This document shows, one piece after another, positions 43,128-56,695 of a stretch of 64,000 nt of DNA. Below the pieces are notes generated by a model that saw nothing but the letters and a program-made list of their open reading frames with translations, did no database searches and was not told the origin of the DNA. The number at the start of each line of letters is the position of its first letter. Positions within the stretch are counted from its first letter, which is position 1. Source of the DNA: Enoplolaimus lenunculus (Eukaryota > Nematoda > Enoplea > Enoplida > Thoracostomopsidae); assembly GCA_030248215.1 (NCBI GenBank), contig JASANG010001881.1:124001-188000 (forward strand), read 5' to 3'. The translations under genes were made by a program, and so were the position numbers.

Positions 43128-43772
43128 GGTTCACGTTATAACTGGGGCAGCTTGGAACACGTTTTGTCCAAGTTGATTCGACGTCAACATAAAATTTTGC
43201 GATCTGATTAGTGGTTATGTAAACCAAATGTGAATGTCACATGACATTGACTTACAAACCACTAATCTCAAGCGATCATCGTATACAAATAGCCATTTGT
43301 CATGTGATGCTGCGGGACATTTATGCAAGTATTATATAATATTCCAAAATTCTACTAAATATCATATGATATTTATGTAGGAAAACGGAATTTGAGCGGG
43401 CCAATAAAATAGTAAAAAGTCAGATAGTGCAGCATTAAATGATTTAAAATGTTGCATTAGCTTCAACGTCTCTGTTTATTCCTAAGCACAAATAATTCAA
43501 ATTTCAAATTTTAGTATCATATGACATTCTACAGGACAATCAAGCTAGTTTACCACAACTGTGCAAACATTTTCAAACACATCATATGATACTCACAGAC
43601 ATTATATGGAATATCATATGATACTGCAGTACAAACAGTCTATGTTACATCAGGTTAGCAGACAATTCAAATTTTTTGAATCCGATAGCGGATAAATGGT
43701 CAGAAAAAATGTTACCAGCTATAGTGATAGAGACAAAACGTGTTCCAGGCTGCCCCAATTATAACGTGAACC
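43128..43772. mobile_element. Family M element with long inverted ends and ATCATATGAT palindromes
   Basis: The left end GGTTCACGTTATAACTGGGG continues to GCAGCTTGGAACACGTTTTGTC and is mirrored at the right (GACAAAACGTGTTCCAGG to TTATAACGTGAACC), about 42 bp with few changes. The 645-bp body has repeated ATATCATATGATAT-like palindromes at about 43360, 43512, 43580 and 43612. No reading frame. A solo end also occurs at about 34620-34675. Confidence 0.87.
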
Positions 43773-44697
43773 ATGCATTAACCAACGCTCCACCACCTTT
43801 CGTTGCTGATATATATCCGGTACTGCAATTATCCGTTGAATTAAACCATTGTCTTCTATCAAAAGCTTGAGCGATAAAGCAAGGTTATACTGAAACAATA
43901 ACAAATTTAAGCGTAACTTTGATTGATCAGCGATTTTAATAATAGACAGCGATTTAATATGTGGCGCAAAATTGTGTCATTTTTTGCGCATAATGTCAAT
44001 ATTATGCTTTTGGTTATATTGAATTAACAGTGTTTTGATACTTTTCACCGTCGATACCGTTTGGCGAGTTGAAGAGTTGAAACTGTGAGTCAGTAAAGCC
44101 AACGCCGACGCGGCCCCGCAGAAGTTGTCTCTTTCTGGCTACTCTACGCGACTTTTCCGCTGCGTGGGTAACTACAAAAGTTCTAAATTAGCTACAGGTC
44201 ATCACACGTGTTTCAAATTCGATTTGCTGTTTTACTCTTAACTAAACAGAGAACTGTGGATGTTTAAACGGCATAATTTCTTAGCTAGGGCTGTACACGT
44301 CCGAATTTCAGAATAAATGTATGATGTAAGAATGTTCGGTGAAAAGACTAGATTAGTGCAGTTCATTGGGAAAATTAAACAAGAAGAATTCAACTTGAAA
44401 TCAAGTTAGTGTAAGCAAGTAATCTGGGGGACAGGTCTTATAACTGTCGAATCAGTTTTCATTACACTTGCATTTGATTTGCTTTTTTTGTAATAATTCG
44501 GATTTGGACCTTTTTCGGCTGTGTTTCAGATCATTGATACCGGCGAGAACGCTCTTCAAAAAGGCTGGTTTTGTAGATTTACTACAGACCAGTTTTACAG
44601 AACGGCACGGTTATAGTTATACATTTACAAGTTATACAATGGCAGTCAGGCAGTAAATGGTATTACCCGGCAGTTCGCCTAGTCTGGCACAAACCTG

Positions 44698-46217
44698 TCA
44701 GTCTAGGTAGGAACCGGGGCTTCAGACTTTTTTTACTAAATGTCATAAGTTGGGTAGGCTAGGGTACGACAGTTTTTAGTTCTGAGTTCTTGGCAACTGA
44801 AAATGAGGGACGCTCCCAGGAGGTTTCGAACTCGGTCGAAAGATTATCAGTCCAGCGCGCTATCCACTGAGCCACGCCGATTCACAATCAACTGCTGAGT
44901 TTTTCTGTTTTTATGCCTTATAAGAACCTCAATATTATACACATGTATCTTGGTTCTTCCAATGTTTTACTGCTGCTGCATATGAAGGCACTAGATATGC
45001 AGCAGTGATTTTACCGATGTGCAGCATCAGCATGAGGTTATTATTTGCCTCCATACATCCGCATATCACACTAAACAGTTGGAAAAGCGGGCCTCCGGAG
45101 CGGCGAGCAAACTCTCAGCCTACGAATCCTTAAGCCAACACTCTACCACTGCGCCACGTATCCCGCCTATCCAACTACAATTTCGTCGACTATATGCATC
45201 GACCGTAAGCTGCCAGCTAGCATTCGTACATACAACGCACTGCACTATATTGCATGTGGGCATAACCGACAAGCATGTCTCACATGTTTAACCTGAGTTA
45301 CTGTTTCTGTATGTGACGATAAGGTTGATCTTAATGCCGATATCTTGTTTTACTAGTTGTTTCTTTATGCATAATGTATATATTGTATGCAAAACTGATT
45401 AAATTTTGGCGCGTGTTTCGAGCGGATAAATCCCGAGTACCCCGTGCACCCGTTAAACGCACTGCCTACGCAATGCGGACTCAGGCGCCTAGCGCACCGC
45501 ACTCGGGACTACACAAAAATAGCATAACCGAAAAACGATGTGACGCAGTGCCAAACTGCCGCGCTATAACAAAACCTAAGTTGGCGGTCAAGGAACGACC
45601 TTGTAGAAAAACCGGGGGATGTGACATGCGGATGCATGGAGGTAAAATGAAGCCTCATGCGGATGGTGCACGTCGGTTAAAACTGATGCATAGTAGTGCC
45701 TTTATATGCATCAGCAGTGAAATATGTAGGAACCAAGATACTTACGTGTAACGTTGAACGTTGAGGTTCTTATAAGGCATAAAAACCTGAAAACTCAGCA
45801 GCTGATTGTGAGGCGGTGTGACTCAGTGGTAGCGCGCTGGAGTGAAAGTCTCAGCCATGGGTCATTGGATCGACCTCGTAAGAACGTCTCTCATTTTTAG
45901 CTGCAAGAACTCAGAACTGAAAACCGTCGTTAGGATACCTACCAAACTTGTCACAGTCAGTTTCAAAACCTATTGCTTGTAAGCATGTGAGATATGCTTG
46001 CCCGTTACGTGCACATGCAATATAATGCAGTGCATTGTATGTATGCTTGTCGACAGCATGCGGTCGACATGTACACGTAGTCTAGAAAAATGCCGTTGGA
46101 GAGGCGGGCGGTGTGGTCAGTGGTCGAGCGTCTGCCTAAGGATCTGTAGGTGCTGTTTGTAAACCACCCGTTACCGAGTTCTCCAGCTGTTTATGTCCCG
46201 GTTCCTACCTAGATTGA
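44698..46217. mobile_element. Inverted, rearranged tRNA-SINE island
   Basis: GTCTAGGTAGGAACCGGG at the left end is inverted at the right end (CCCGGTTCCTACCTAGATTGAC). Inside, 44775-44970 pairs with 45735-45930 and 44975-45060 with 45615-45725. A second module at 45080-45290 pairs with 45960-46160, but the two modules are in swapped order. Three or four tRNA-like heads are visible: TGGCTCAGTGGATAGCGCGC (minus, about 44850-44876), TGGCGCAGTGGTAGAGTG (minus, about 45140-45165), GTGACTCAGTGGTAGCGCGC (plus, about 45817) and a weaker one at about 46108. Box B GAGTTCGAAACC is clear only in the first. Confidence 0.8.
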
Positions 46218-46403
46218 CATCGCTACTTTTGATAGGTGTTATTCAGCTTTTAGAATATGGGACTAGGAATAAGCGACTATCTAGCAGTTTATGTCCCCAC
46301 ATTGTTGTTTTTTAATGATTTTGTTGGTGTTTTTAGCCCTTACTTAACTCATCAGATTTAGGAATTGAGTATATAATTGTTGTTCCTATATCGTGAAAAA
46401 TAA

Positions 46404-49400
46404 ATGGGTCTAAAAGCGCTCATATTAGTTGGAGGATATGGCACCAGGTTGAGGCCATTAACGTTAACTGTGCCAAAACCACTTGTGCAATTTTGCAACA
46501 AACCAGCGATGCTACATCAAATTGAAGCTCTTGTTAGGGTAAGTAAGAATGTTTTATCAAAAATATTTCGCGGGAAACAGAGACAGGAACCGGAACCGGA
46601 ACCGGGATTGCAAGCATATTACACCACCGGATTACTGCTCATTCACTATAATTCAAAGTATAAAGTACTCTGTTATTTGAAGCAAAATGTAAAAATTGTG
46701 GTTTCTGCGTTTTTCAACGCCGGAACCGGAACAAGAATTTAACTTTTGCACTACAAGAAGAGATAGATTTCAGTAACGCGCGAGTCCTAGTTTTGGCGCA
46801 TATACAACCTAACCTTTGTAAGAAGCCTTTCTTTGATACAAAGTACGTTGCAAGTAAGAGAAACACTGTTTCACGGATGTATGGTGGTTGTTAATCGTGA
46901 AAGCAAACTCTGTAATGTCCGTTGTACGTCGTTGCTTGGCTAACAGAAAACATTTTATTTTATTACGTTGGTCAGTTCAAGCTTAACAAGAGTGTGCAAC
47001 TGGTCACATTCTGTGCAGAAAAGAATGTAACCTTCACGCTTTGCGGTTTTGCCCTACCCCCTTTGTTTAGAAGGAGGTACAACCGGTGCGAACCACGACA
47101 CTTTATATATGCTGCGTCAAACATGCTCCCGTTATAGATTAATTTAAATTTATTCATGTAATAGCTAACCCCTTCTACACAAGGGGTGGTCGGCCGAAAA
47201 CACAACACCCGATGGTACATTTTGCACCATGCGGAATCCCAAGAGTTGCACACTCTTGTATCATGCACTCTTGATTTAATCAACTTGTATCGATATGATA
47301 ATTGTTCATATCGAAAACAATTTTTATTCTCCAAGTGAACCAATCAATTGTTATGGTTTAGGCTGGTGTAACTCATATCATTCTTGCTGTCAGTTATCGA
47401 GGAGAAATGTTGGAAAAAGCACTTGCCGCTGAAGAAGAGCGTTTGGGTATCAAGATTACACTGTCGTTTGAAGAAGAACCGTTGGGAACAGGTAGAAAAG
47501 TGTTCTAGTTTTCCATTATATTAGTATATATAATGATCCCAATAATTTTTAACCAAAATGGGCGTCTTTTCATTAAGGTATCTGTTTGCTAGAAATGTTC
47601 CAGATATAGTATCAGCAAAGATTAGTATACCATTAAAACTGTTAACGGTACATTTTGAACCGGGAGTGAATTCATGACGAACAAATGTGAAAGCTTGCAA
47701 CATATCTGTAACGTCTGTACTATTTCTCTAGACCTTGAGCTCGTAGCCAAAGATGGTGAGACTTTGGAAAAAGTTTGCCCCTCCCCTTTTCAAACATGTA
47801 TCATCGCAAACCCTTGTATGCCCTTCCTAAAAATTTTCCAGCCCCCCAGCAAGGTGAGCTGGCTACGGTCTTGCTTGGCCGAAACATATGCACACAAGTC
47901 ATAATTTTTGTTCATTTAAAATTTATATAAGTTTTCATATATACTAGACATCGTTGAGGATTTCTTAATTGCACCTGCGACTATTATTTGTTCGTGAAAT
48001 TTATGTGCTTCACATATACTTCTGAGAATACCGTATTAAGTATAACTACTTGATGCTTTTTATGCCCAGTTCTTATTTCAGCGGGACCTTTGGCATTAGC
48101 TCGTGAGCTTTTGGATGGCGATGATCCATTTTTCGTACTCAACTCAGATATAATTTGTGACTATCCATTCCGCCAAACGTTGGAATTCCATAAGCATCAC
48201 GGCCGAGAGGGCACGCTAGTGGTACGTGTTTTGGCAAATATTACTTCTTGATGTTGGAACGATGTGAGTTAAGCACCTTTAATATTCGGACCTGTGCCCA
48301 TATTCTCAAACTCGAATAGCACCAAAATATAGCCAGTTGGCCTATGATCTTGGAAATTTCGATTCAATGATTGGTGAGCTTTGAAATTTGGCACATGTTT
48401 ATAATTCACATTCACTCATACAACTTGTGAGCAGATTTTCAGATTTACATCTGCAGCAATTCTGCTGTTGAATAACCTATTACACGCAGCAGAGATTGCG
48501 GTTCCTGGATGTAAAAACGGCAGACGAAAAAGTGAAATTTTATTTAACGTCCGTTTTCAGCTCACCGACATTATGTTTATATATGTGTCACGTAGGGTTC
48601 AACTGGATATCCGGCTCCGACAAAAACCGACACCGCCTTCGGTTATAACCTGCTGAATATTTGTTCTGATAATCATCAAATAATTGAAATATATACTTCT
48701 ATTTTTAATTGGAATTTGCAAGTTTATATTACTGAGCGAGTTAATAACAGTCAAAATTTTTTTCATTTAAGCTGTTGATTAGTATTATAATTTCGTTGGT
48801 TCTATTAGTAAATTTCAGAACTGAATTATGAAAATCTGTCACTAGTTTTTTTGTTACAAAACCATGTGTACACTAAATATCCGGCTCCGGTAACAGTTGC
48901 CGAGCAGGATATTGAACTATGCTGTTCCGGCATTTTTTGGTATTCGGTTGATTTTTTGTATTACGTATGTTATATGTAACTGTTATATATTTTGGTCACG
49001 GTTGTTGCGAAATTTAGGCAACAAAATCATTGTGTGCCATGTCGTAGTTTTCATTGTTTGGTTTATAATAAACTGTGGCATTTCAGGTGACGAAAGTTGA
49101 AGATCCATCAAAATACGGTGTGATACAGTTCGAAGAAAGCGGATTGATTCAACGATTTGTCGAAAAGCCTGAAGAGTTTATTTCCAATAAAATTAATGCT
49201 GGTGTTTACATATTCAATCCCAAAGTATTGAACAGGATACAGGTAATAGTATCCGTGTAATGACTGGAGCAATGTCTTGTCCGCTGTTTGTTGTATATGC
49301 TTAGTAAAATCCCAGTGATTAAGTTATATTTTTATTTAAACAATTTTTTCCAACCTATAAATTTAGGGTAGCAAAACAAGTTATATACTATCGGTGCTAC

Positions 49401-52400
49401 AAGACTTTCTATTAAATTGACGAATATATGTTAATGCTTATTTTTTGATACCCGGAAGTATCGCAGAAAATATTGTTATTCATTTGAACTATTTCTGTTC
49501 ATATTACTTATGAATGAAATTTTGTTCCAGCTCAAGCCAACGTCGATTGAAAAAGAAGTATTCCCAAAAATGGCTTCCGATGGCGAACTCTATGCATTTG
49601 TATTGCAAGGTAAATATATTTTTTGTTTTGTGATTTGTTTTTTATATAGATCTTTAGTGTTATATCGCTGACATTTCGCTAGGTGGGGCTCAGTCCACAG
49701 GCCGAATCGCCCACGCGAAATACCTTTCATGTTCAGCACACCCAGTTGAAAAATGTACCTTATTTGAAATTGTTCTTATATAAAATCAAAAAGACGAAAA
49801 CATGGGTTAGCGTCACCTTAACCCGATTTGCCGCGGGGCTTTCTAAATGCGTTTCCCATTCGACAAATTCCCCGGGCCGAGTCCAGTGGCACCTCCGAAA
49901 AAGTTCCCCGCTCGAGATTTGGCGATCGAAATGCCACTACCGATACCTAAGATTTACACCCATGCTGCGAAACTTGGAAATATATATTGCGCATGTGAGT
50001 TATGTAAGTAGTCCTTTTGTGCTTTGAAATCTACGATACCGATACCCTGATTTTAGCTATGTTGATATATCGGTTCAACACTATTTTATATATTTTATTT
50101 TTCATTGTGTTATTTTGAATTGGGCTTGGTCTTGGAACCATTGCAGATACGGGCGGTTTTTGGTTTCTGCCACAACGCGAATTTTGAAAAATTCTAAGGG
50201 TTTTTCGATAATCAAAATGCCTATGCAAAGAAACTGTTTACTTGCAGGGGTTAAAAACTTGGGGGAAACCAGGCCTACAGTTTCCGTGAAAGATGGTTTG
50301 ATTTGCTTCCAAAATTGCATAAATCTTGGAAAATTCTTTTAGCCGGCTTCTAAGCTTTGAAATTTTTAACTATTTAGTGTTTGATTCCGTAAAATCTATA
50401 GTTTTTTATTGGTGTGATATTTAGTGTTGTGTTGCAACCTTTGTGCTACCTGTTATCACTTGTCCAGCCTGCTTCTGTCGTGAAAGTGTTGTGTCGTCAC
50501 GAATAATGTTAATATTTTTTGAATTCTCATACGAGATGTGTGTGAATGTGTGCTAAAATCTGAAAAAGTAGCCCACTTATACCATTACAAAATGTAACTG
50601 TTTCAGAGGAACTATCAAGTAAGTATATCATTTTGAGTCCTCATATTGTTATGGCTTAACAAAATATTAGCTATCCGAATGATACGTACGCATTGTATCT
50701 TTTCAAGAGACATATTTTTTCGTAGTTCAGTGATTGTGAAACCGTAATAGGTCAGATGTTTTGCAAAACTTTATTTGAAAGTTTTTGTTACAAAACATGC
50801 TGTGTAAAATTCGTGATGGTGTTCGACAAATTTATGCTAAACACAAAGCAAAATGAAACTTATTGTTGGAATTATAATACAAATTACAATTTAGCTTCTT
50901 ATTTTGTTTCGTGCTGATTTGACGAAATTTTGCTATTTTTGAAAACTAACACTGTGTACGCAAAATATTGTGGAAAATGCTTTGTTTCGAGCTTATGGTA
51001 ATTCTGTATTTACATGATGATATAAAACAGGCCCATGTTAATTATAAGGATTTACCCACTGGGTCACTGGGGCACTTAGAGACAGGAAATCTTAACCTTA
51101 GGCTTAGGCTTAGTAAGCAAGACCTTATAATTAACATTGCCATAAAAGTTTAGTATTTATCATGTGTAGTAACCGTGCGATGCCCGAAGGTGTTCGCCTG
51201 TTTTAGGCTTTTGGATGGACATTGGACAGCCTCGTGATTTTCTTCGTGGTACAGCGCTGTACTTGTCTCACTTGCGATCTCGAAGTCCATCACAACTTGC
51301 CTCAGGCTCAAGCTTTCAAGGAAACGTTCTTCTAGTAAGCAAGCGCCGTATTTTCAATCGTTATAACAACTACCATCAGTTGATATTAGGTTAAACATGA
51401 ATAACTACACCTACGAATAAAAAACAGCACACGTCATGATATTAGGGCAACGTAGGAAAATGTTGAAATATCATGAACATTGAATTGTGGATCGAAACTG
51501 ATAATTCGTGTGACCATCTAGCGATAGGTATTGAATTATTTTACAGCCTTTTGAAAACTTGAATGCTTGTGTTTTTATGTAAATAATAGGCGTGAAAATC
51601 GTGCCAAATGTTTTGGTAAAACCCGCTTATTAGTTGCATCTAAACATGACGCGTATCTTCAAATGACGTCACCTGCCCAAAGTATACCTACTACGAGCGC
51701 TATTGCAAGTTTTGGCTGTGAAATGCAAAATGTTTTGATTCATTTCACGCACGAACAACGCAATTAGAAGCATAAAACCGTACACTCCGTCTTTGGTATT
51801 ACCGTAAATATTTCGACCAAACAGGACTTGACTACTTTCGCCGAGATTAATTTATTATAGTTTCATATTTGTCTTTGTTTTAGGATCCTGATGTCAAAAT
51901 TGGTGACGATTGCCGTATCGGTCCGGATGTTGTTGTTGGCGCTGGTTGTGTGATTGAAAATGGTGTTTGCCTCAAAAATTGTACAATCTTTCCAAACACA
52001 CATATAAAATCGCATTCTTGGATCAATAATTGCTTGGTCGGTTGGAAGTGTCACATTGGACATTGGGTAATCAGTTTCAAAATTTTGAAATTTTTTAAAA
52101 ATCTTATATAATTTAAATTTAAATTCTGTTTTGAAGTTTTGCTATGTGGATGCGTGTATGACATCTGTCTGCTTGAAAGCTACAGGTCATTATAACATTG
52201 CCAGCGCAAGATAGGTAATTGTGATATACTGCGCAGTTAATTCTACGGTAACTGTGCAAACGTGTGATAACATTTGAGTATGTTTTAATCCTATTATTGA
52301 TTTTTCTGTTTAGGTCCGAATGGAAAATTTGTGTATTCTCGCCGAAGATGTAACAATACGCGACGAGTTGTATTTTTATGGCGTTAAAGTATTGCCTCAT

Positions 52401-52445
52401 AAAACGTTGTCAAGCTCAATCCGTGAACCAGATATTATAATGTAA
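46404..52445 (+). CDS. GMPPB: Mannose-1-phosphate guanylyltransferase beta (GDP-mannose pyrophosphorylase), complete
   Basis: Eight exons: 46404-46538, 47362-47491, 48082-48221, 49087-49242, 49531-49609, 51207-51334, 51884-52066, 52314-52445. The sum is 1083 nt, giving 360 aa, the same length as the human protein. The enzyme makes GDP-mannose from mannose-1-phosphate and GTP in the cytosol, for N-glycans, O-mannose and GPI anchors. The nucleotidyltransferase domain (about residues 1-240) shows the signature [19 protein letters not shown] with the conserved Lys, [45 protein letters not shown] and [12 protein letters not shown]. The C-terminal left-handed beta-helix (hexapeptide repeats, about residues 260-350) shows [28 protein letters not shown] and [13 protein letters not shown], ending REPDIIM. 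All catalytic motifs are intact. The start at 46404 is the first Met and aligns with the family. No frameshift is seen. A composite SINE island sits 0.2-1.7 kb upstream and may contain or displace the promoter. Confidence 0.97.
46988..47265. mobile_element. Family G element in GMPPB intron 1
   Basis: CAAGAGTGTGCAACTGGTCAC to AGAGTTGCACACTCTTG are inverted ends. Inner blocks TGCCCTACCCCCTTTG and CAAGGGGTGGTCGGCC correspond to those of the copy at 33.3-33.5 kb. Confidence 0.82.
47755..47872. repeat. Family F dispersed repeat in GMPPB intron 2
   Basis: CCCAGCAAGGTGAGCTGGCTACGG with AAAATTTTCCAGCCC upstream, as in the other F copies. Confidence 0.65.
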
Positions 52446-52517
52446 AGTTGAAAAATAATGTTTATGGCTTTCATTATACTGGTAGAATTGTGTTATTACA
52501 GCGACCGATTTTTGCGT

Positions 52518-52518
52518 T

Positions 52519-52551
<33 letters not shown>

Positions 52552-52553
52552 CC
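52518..52553. repeat. GTT trinucleotide microsatellite
   Basis: About eleven uninterrupted TTG/GTT triplets, 73 bases after the GMPPB stop codon, so possibly within its 3' UTR. Confidence 0.92.
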
Positions 52554-54893
52554 TGTTTGTGTTACGTTTAGGAGCGTCTCGTTTTTCGCTATCGGGACTG
52601 TCACAGAATAAACTGAGGTTTTAGACTTGTTTTTTGCCTAGGCGTAGGTTTAGTTTAAAAACTATCGTTACACTGAGACAAAGGTGATGGTATATGGTTG
52701 GGTTATACGCTCCGAAAAAGTAACATTTTCCGTTGTTCTTGCTTATAGCGGTGGTTATTTCATATGTTCTCTGAAACCGCGTAGTTTGAAATGAACGTGT
52801 ATAGCATCTGCATTAAATTGATGAGAAATCTGAGAACTTCGGAAAAGCTACTCAAGGCCCAGTGGCAAAGCCTGGGAGTGGCTTCAAACTTTTTTCTAAA
52901 CTAAGAAACGAAGACGTATCTCACAAAAATGCCGTAAGAATGCAGATGCTACAACTGTGCATTATGGGTTTTCTAACCACGTATATATTCTTTGCTACAT
53001 CCTTGGAGCTGATGACATTGGCGTATTTTTAGGTAGACATTTGGGTCTATGGTCAGTACAGGGGCCTGCCCAGCAAACCTAAGGCTAAATGTAAGCGTAA
53101 GCTTCCTGGCAGTACCGTTTATGGTGCCCCATACTTTCCGAATGGAGGTCCTTGCACGTAGGGACCACTCACAAAATTTCAGGAATAACGATTTATTGCA
53201 TCGAACGGAATTTTTCCGAATAATCATTGTCTGGCTTCAAGCTCGCTTCGCTGGCGAAATTCTTACGCTGTTCTTTTCTGTTGTAGTGTTTAATTGCTCG
53301 GACGCTCTGTTTTAGTACCTGTCAGACGCGTAGCCAAAGGGCTGTTGGTCTAGACTCCCAATCAGTGAAATAAGGAACGCTTTGCGACTGTTGCAAAGAA
53401 ATTTAACCATGAAATTACGCCTAGCTTCTCCCTCGCTTCGCTTGCACAGACTTAAAAATCAGGTGGAAATGAGAGGATTATTGAATTTGCGGCGCGTCGC
53501 ATTAACTTTGGTGGTTCACACCTTAGGCGCAGCACTGCCTCCAAGTCTCTAATTCCCCAAGTCGTTCTGTTTCTTAATGGGCAGGCCTCTATAAGTGACA
53601 CGGGACAACGTTTGGATAGATTTAAAAAGCATTGATAATCATATGATAAATAATAACAGATGTGTAGGTGGGGGAATACGTCAGCAGCGTCAACATTTAT
53701 GTTTGTGCTTATCGAAAATTATTGGAAATATATTTGATAGTGAATGAATTGAACAAAGTATGAAGTCAAATTTTGGTGAAATAACAAACTGTATGGGTAT
53801 GTTATCAAGGTTATATTTTTGAATGAAACGGAACAAATTGTAAATTTTACAAAGAGATTGATTGCTTGGAGTAATTTTTGAAATAACATTGTAAAATATC
53901 ATCTTGCTGTTTTAGCTATTGTTAACTGTATGAGTATTTCCACTGGAGGACGGGAAGACAGAGAGGCTTTGGTATAGACTTAGGTTTGGTGTTATGTTTA
54001 GGCTTATGCATTAGTTGGTAGACCATCAGAGCTGGCATGGTCCGAGCTGTGTTTTAGGCAATTATTGTGTATTACTCAGGATTGATTTTACGACACGAAG
54101 TTGGCAAATGAATATCGTTTGTTTATTGAAGTGTAAAACATATTAAGTAGTTTATATATCGCTGGTGTTTTGTTTTTAAGTATATTTTTTGTTATTGTGA
54201 AATGTGACGCGTGTAGCCTTTGTTTTTAAATTTACTAATAGAAAAATGAAACCTTTGTTTTAAAAATTAAATTATTTCAAAGTTTCGGTGTTTTTTTGTG
54301 CGAAGTCAAAACCGAAAATACAATTCTGCCTAATAAGTTTTGTTCATGTGACGTTCCGTGGGCCAAAATTTTTCGATGCCGGATTTATTCGAATGTACTT
54401 CTGCTGCATTTGCTTGTTTGTTTTTGTTCTAACGATATTTATGTTTTATTGCTGGTTGCACGGTTAGATGTAATTACTTATATGTCATTCCACGTCGACG
54501 TCGCCTTTAATTATTTATTGACTGGTTTATTTGAATGTTATATTCTATTAAATATATTGGGTGTTAAATTCTTTATGAGCGAATAGGTCTTTCTATTTTG
54601 ACTTATATACTACGGTAATTGTGTGCCGATCTCGCGCAGATTCAAAAATTCAAACTCTTCATGGCTTTGGCCAACATGTAGGGGTTGTAAATAGTTGTTA
54701 GTTTCGCATTTCGTCTTTGTACCTAATAACATTCCAAACTCGAAGCCAAAAAGATTAGTCTCGAGGTTTAAGCTTCAGTAGCAGTCCATCAGAACAGCGA
54801 TCCGCCCCTAATCTATATATGGGCCATTTCACTTGTGCTATTTTTGGGAAGTATTTGAGGTTCTATTCTCGTGTTTACTGTGTCAAAATTCAA

Positions 54894-54993
54894 CTCAACT
54901 TGACTCTGGCGGAGCCGAATTATGGCTCAGTTTGTGTAGTCTGGAAAAGCCTATTTCAGAGAGAGTCAATTTGACTCACCATTATTTGCAGTG
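54894..54993. mobile_element. Family C MITE, right half
   Basis: AACTTGACTCTGGCGGAGCC through GAGAGTCAATTTGACTCACC to ATTTGCAGTG. Confidence 0.8.
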
Positions 54994-56695
54994 TAGCAAT
55001 CGTCATTTCTATAGTTCAGTCCCTTTAGCTTAAGATTGCGCGTCAAAAAGTTTAGTTGATGTCAGCCGCTTCGCTACTCCAGACCAGGAACCTCCATCAG
55101 GCGAACATCTCAGCAACGCAAAAAATATCTAAATTTTTCATTAAAATTCAAAACAATTTTCTAGAAAGTCAAGCAGGTCCTCAAACTCGTTCGCGGTTTA
55201 TAATTTACTTTGGATCAATTTCCTGTATACGTCAAAACTCAATTTACAGCGCCACTTTCTGGTGTGGGCTAATGCCGAGAACGGTTCTTGGCATAGGTAC
55301 AGTTTCCTTTTCGGGTCATGTTTTGCTGTGACCAAAATTAGTTTTTGCTGCGTTCTACGGTTACTTTTAACTCAAAAACCAAGTTTTGTGAGGCTTATAT
55401 CGAGGTTGACTGTTTCTTTCGGCCGACATAATGGAATTTGGCATACGTTTGTTTACAGTTGAAATTTAATTCGGCAGATTTTGCGGAATATATGGCGTAT
55501 TGCTCAAGCCGTATTTCAGATCAAATCCGAATTGAGCGGGTCCAAAGTGGAATTATGATTCGGTATAACCTTTGAAACAGGATGAAATTCTAATGGATGA
55601 TCGTGTCTGTTTGAGCATAGCTAAAGCGGAATTTTATTCGAAGCCATTATTTGGATATTTAACTAATCACAAATCCTTCCTGCAGTTTGATAAGAGAGAA
55701 TTTCACATCCCACTAATCCACGTCTTCTTAGTCCCGTTTTGTAGACTGGCCCAATTCGGAATTGGCCTAAGAATTGTGGGTCTGGTTACGGTATGCATTA
55801 CCGTTGTGTATTTCAAATAGGTAAAAAGGTTTTTTCAATTTTCAATTATGGAAAATCTGCAGCAAACAGTGCAGCATGCAGCTGACCATTCCGGTTTCAA
55901 AACTAAATTTTCCGCTGGTTTGGTTGCGAAAACTGGAAGCATATGTATTGCTTCGAAAACGGGAAACGTGGAAAAGATGGTAAGATTTGGTTTGTTTGGC
56001 TGGAAAATTGGAATTTGCTGTTCGGGTCGGAAAACGGAAAAAATATAAAATTCAAGCGAGTACGTTTTCCTTTAGTTTGGTAGGCAGCAGGGTGCAACCG
56101 GAGGTGAAAAATACCGGAACCGGAGGTGAACGAAGCTTGCTGAAGCCGGAGCCGGACGTGAAGCAAAATTTAGGTAGTAATAATGATAGTTAATTAGTTA
56201 ATTTTAGCCAATATCTGCAATACGTTGTTTTCGTTACCACGGTTTTATTTGGTACCCTTGTTTGGATGTAGGAAAACTAACGAATCTTATACCAGGCGTC
56301 CAGTAGACTGTCATTCTCCGGTATTAAAAGTTGCTTGTTTTGCCTAGGAAATGTTTTGAGGTAATACTTTTTACCTAAACCTTAGCATAACCGCTTTCCT
56401 TGGCACAAACCAAATACAAACGTTGTTGGCCCGGTAAACATCATGAATTAAATATTATATACAAACTAAACATTTCTATACCAGTAGATACTTAAACCAG
56501 ATTTCTGGTTCGCTTTTGTAACATTTTCTCGGTTGCTATGACATAAATTCTAAACAAACCATTAGTTTCCGGCCACTGTACAATTGGATATTTGCCTTTG
56601 TTTCCGGTTCCGGTTTAAACGGCGCCATGGGTTTTTATAGTAGCAAGTTTTGCCGAAGGTTCCGATAATTTTTATGATAATGATTTCGAATTTTT

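Larger units (their letters stand above)
42212..46403. other. Intergenic block between the anion channel and GMPPB
   Basis: It contains a tRNA-like family E fragment (about 42480-42580, minus), an H-type end (about 43028), a family M element and the inverted SINE island. The stretch 43800-44670 is unique AT-rich DNA in which I see nothing to name. Confidence 0.65.

Noticed and set aside
44800-46160. Functional tRNA genes (Ile-like and Leu-like heads)
   Set aside because: The box A regions are good, but acceptor stems do not pair and box B is weak or lost in most. They fit tRNA-derived SINEs better.
55572-55820. Plus-strand frame of 82 codons with some hydrophobic stretches
   Set aside because: No family similarity that I can recognise and no clear exon borders; it is alone in repeat-poor intergenic DNA.
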